DNA of 40,504 nt from Bacteroidales bacterium (GTDB lineage Bacteria; Bacteroidota; Bacteroidia; Bacteroidales; UBA932), in NCBI GenBank assembly GCA_017477245.1, contig JAFUWY010000032.1, forward strand, positions 1 to 40,504, in the 5' to 3' direction. Shown piece by piece: positions 40,237 to 40,504 of the stretch. The notes under the pieces are model-generated. The model ran no database searches. It saw only the letters and a list, made by a program, of their open reading frames with translations, and had not been told where the DNA came from. Both the position numbers and the translations under genes were made by a program. Within the stretch, counting starts at the first letter, position 1, and every line of letters starts with the position of its first letter.

Positions 40237-40504
40237 CTAAGCTTTATTTTGGAGGTCCCGGACCTGCTCGACGGAAAGCCCGGAGTACTTGGCAATCGTT
40301 TCGATAGGAAGATGATCTTCCAACATCCGTCGGGCACTCTCGATACCGTTCTCCATGCGACCTTCTGCCCTTGCATTCTTCTTCGCAAAGGCGATCTGGT
40401 TGCGTATGTCACGTTCCGTGGTCATCTCGAATTCGTATTTGACTTTGTCTTCCGGTGTAAAGGTAGCAATTTCCGCGGCTTCGAACAAGAGGTCGAAGAT
40501 TTCC
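40237..40504 (-). CDS. Rpn-family recombination-promoting nuclease / PD-(D/E)XK transposase-like, 3' end only
   Basis: The frame is open to the window edge, so the 5' part lies outside. The visible 88 or so residues, including FTPEDKVKYEFEMTTERDIR, AFAKKNARAEGR and IAKYSGLSVEQVRDLQ, match the C-terminal tail of Rpn/PDDEXK_2-type proteins, whose catalytic domain would be upstream. Such genes are abundant and mobile in Bacteroidota. Confidence 0.8.
   Translation of the reverse strand, partial: EIFDLLFEAAEIATFTPEDKVKYEFEMTTERDIRNQIAFAKKNARAEGRMENGIESARRMLEDHLPIETIAKYSGLSVEQVRDLQNKA

Noticed and set aside
1-40504. tRNA, rRNA genes or a complete insertion sequence
   Set aside because: No cloverleaf or rRNA-like sequence and no intact transposase with terminal repeats was seen; only the 3' end of an Rpn-family gene is present at the right edge.

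Overview
The window looks like the chromosome of a high-GC member of the Bacteroidales (Bacteroidota), perhaps Rikenellaceae/Alistipes-like, although the sequence does not fix the genus. The evidence is Bacteroidota-type promoters (TTTG, about 20 nt, then TAnnTTTG), TonB-dependent receptors, a GLPGLI protein, a BlaI/M56 regulatory pair, a his operon with bifunctional hisB and hisIE, and a TPP-riboswitch OM receptor-PnuT operon. Most coding DNA up to about 28 kb is GC-rich. From about 28.1 kb to the end the composition is lower in GC and patchy, most AT-rich around 35.5-37 kb, and the genes are accessory.

Region 1 (1-8.4 kb) holds a secreted esterase, a stand-alone AAA ATPase behind a good promoter with palindromes, and a minus-strand operon: BlaI repressor, M56 (BlaR1-like) peptidase, GLPGLI protein, TonB-type outer-membrane protein and a beta-propeller-type exported protein. 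Region 2 (8.4-14 kb) is a tight six-gene operon encoding a nitroreductase lipoprotein and a heterodisulfide-reductase-like iron-sulfur complex ending in a membrane subunit. This is probably a quinone-linked electron transfer module. Region 3 (14-20.8 kb) holds an EamA transporter, a GH3/NagZ glycosidase, the thiamine uptake operon (TPP riboswitch, OM receptor, PnuT), a TerB-DnaJ protein and a small membrane HExxH protein.

Region 4 (20.8-28 kb) is a complete his operon, hisGDCBHAF-IE, on the minus strand. In front of it are a promoter, a 14-residue leader peptide with four consecutive His codons and a strong terminator hairpin, i.e. a histidine attenuator.

Region 5 (28.1-40.5 kb) is an accessory island, all on the minus strand apart from a doubtful small ORF. 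It includes the most interesting locus: three small unknown genes, a AAA+ ATPase whose last three residues are IGF, and a clpP paralogue whose catalytic Asp is replaced by Asn. IGF is the tripeptide by which ClpX docks on ClpP. I infer an undescribed ClpP-type protease with a proteasome-activator-like C-terminal docking tail. Nearby are two PD-(D/E)XK_4 nuclease-like proteins, a DUF2779 protein (Cas4-like nuclease plus exonuclease-like domain), a Sel1-like protein, a 5'-deoxyribonucleotidase-like protein, a HigBA toxin-antitoxin pair and the 3' end of an Rpn-family nuclease. Several gene fragments and short repeats mark this as a rearranging region.

Interspersed repeats include an 80-bp double-palindrome element present twice in opposite orientation (16.1 and 28.05 kb), a GTCATTC...GAATC hairpin family (three copies), and a 121-bp fold-back element inside the his operon.
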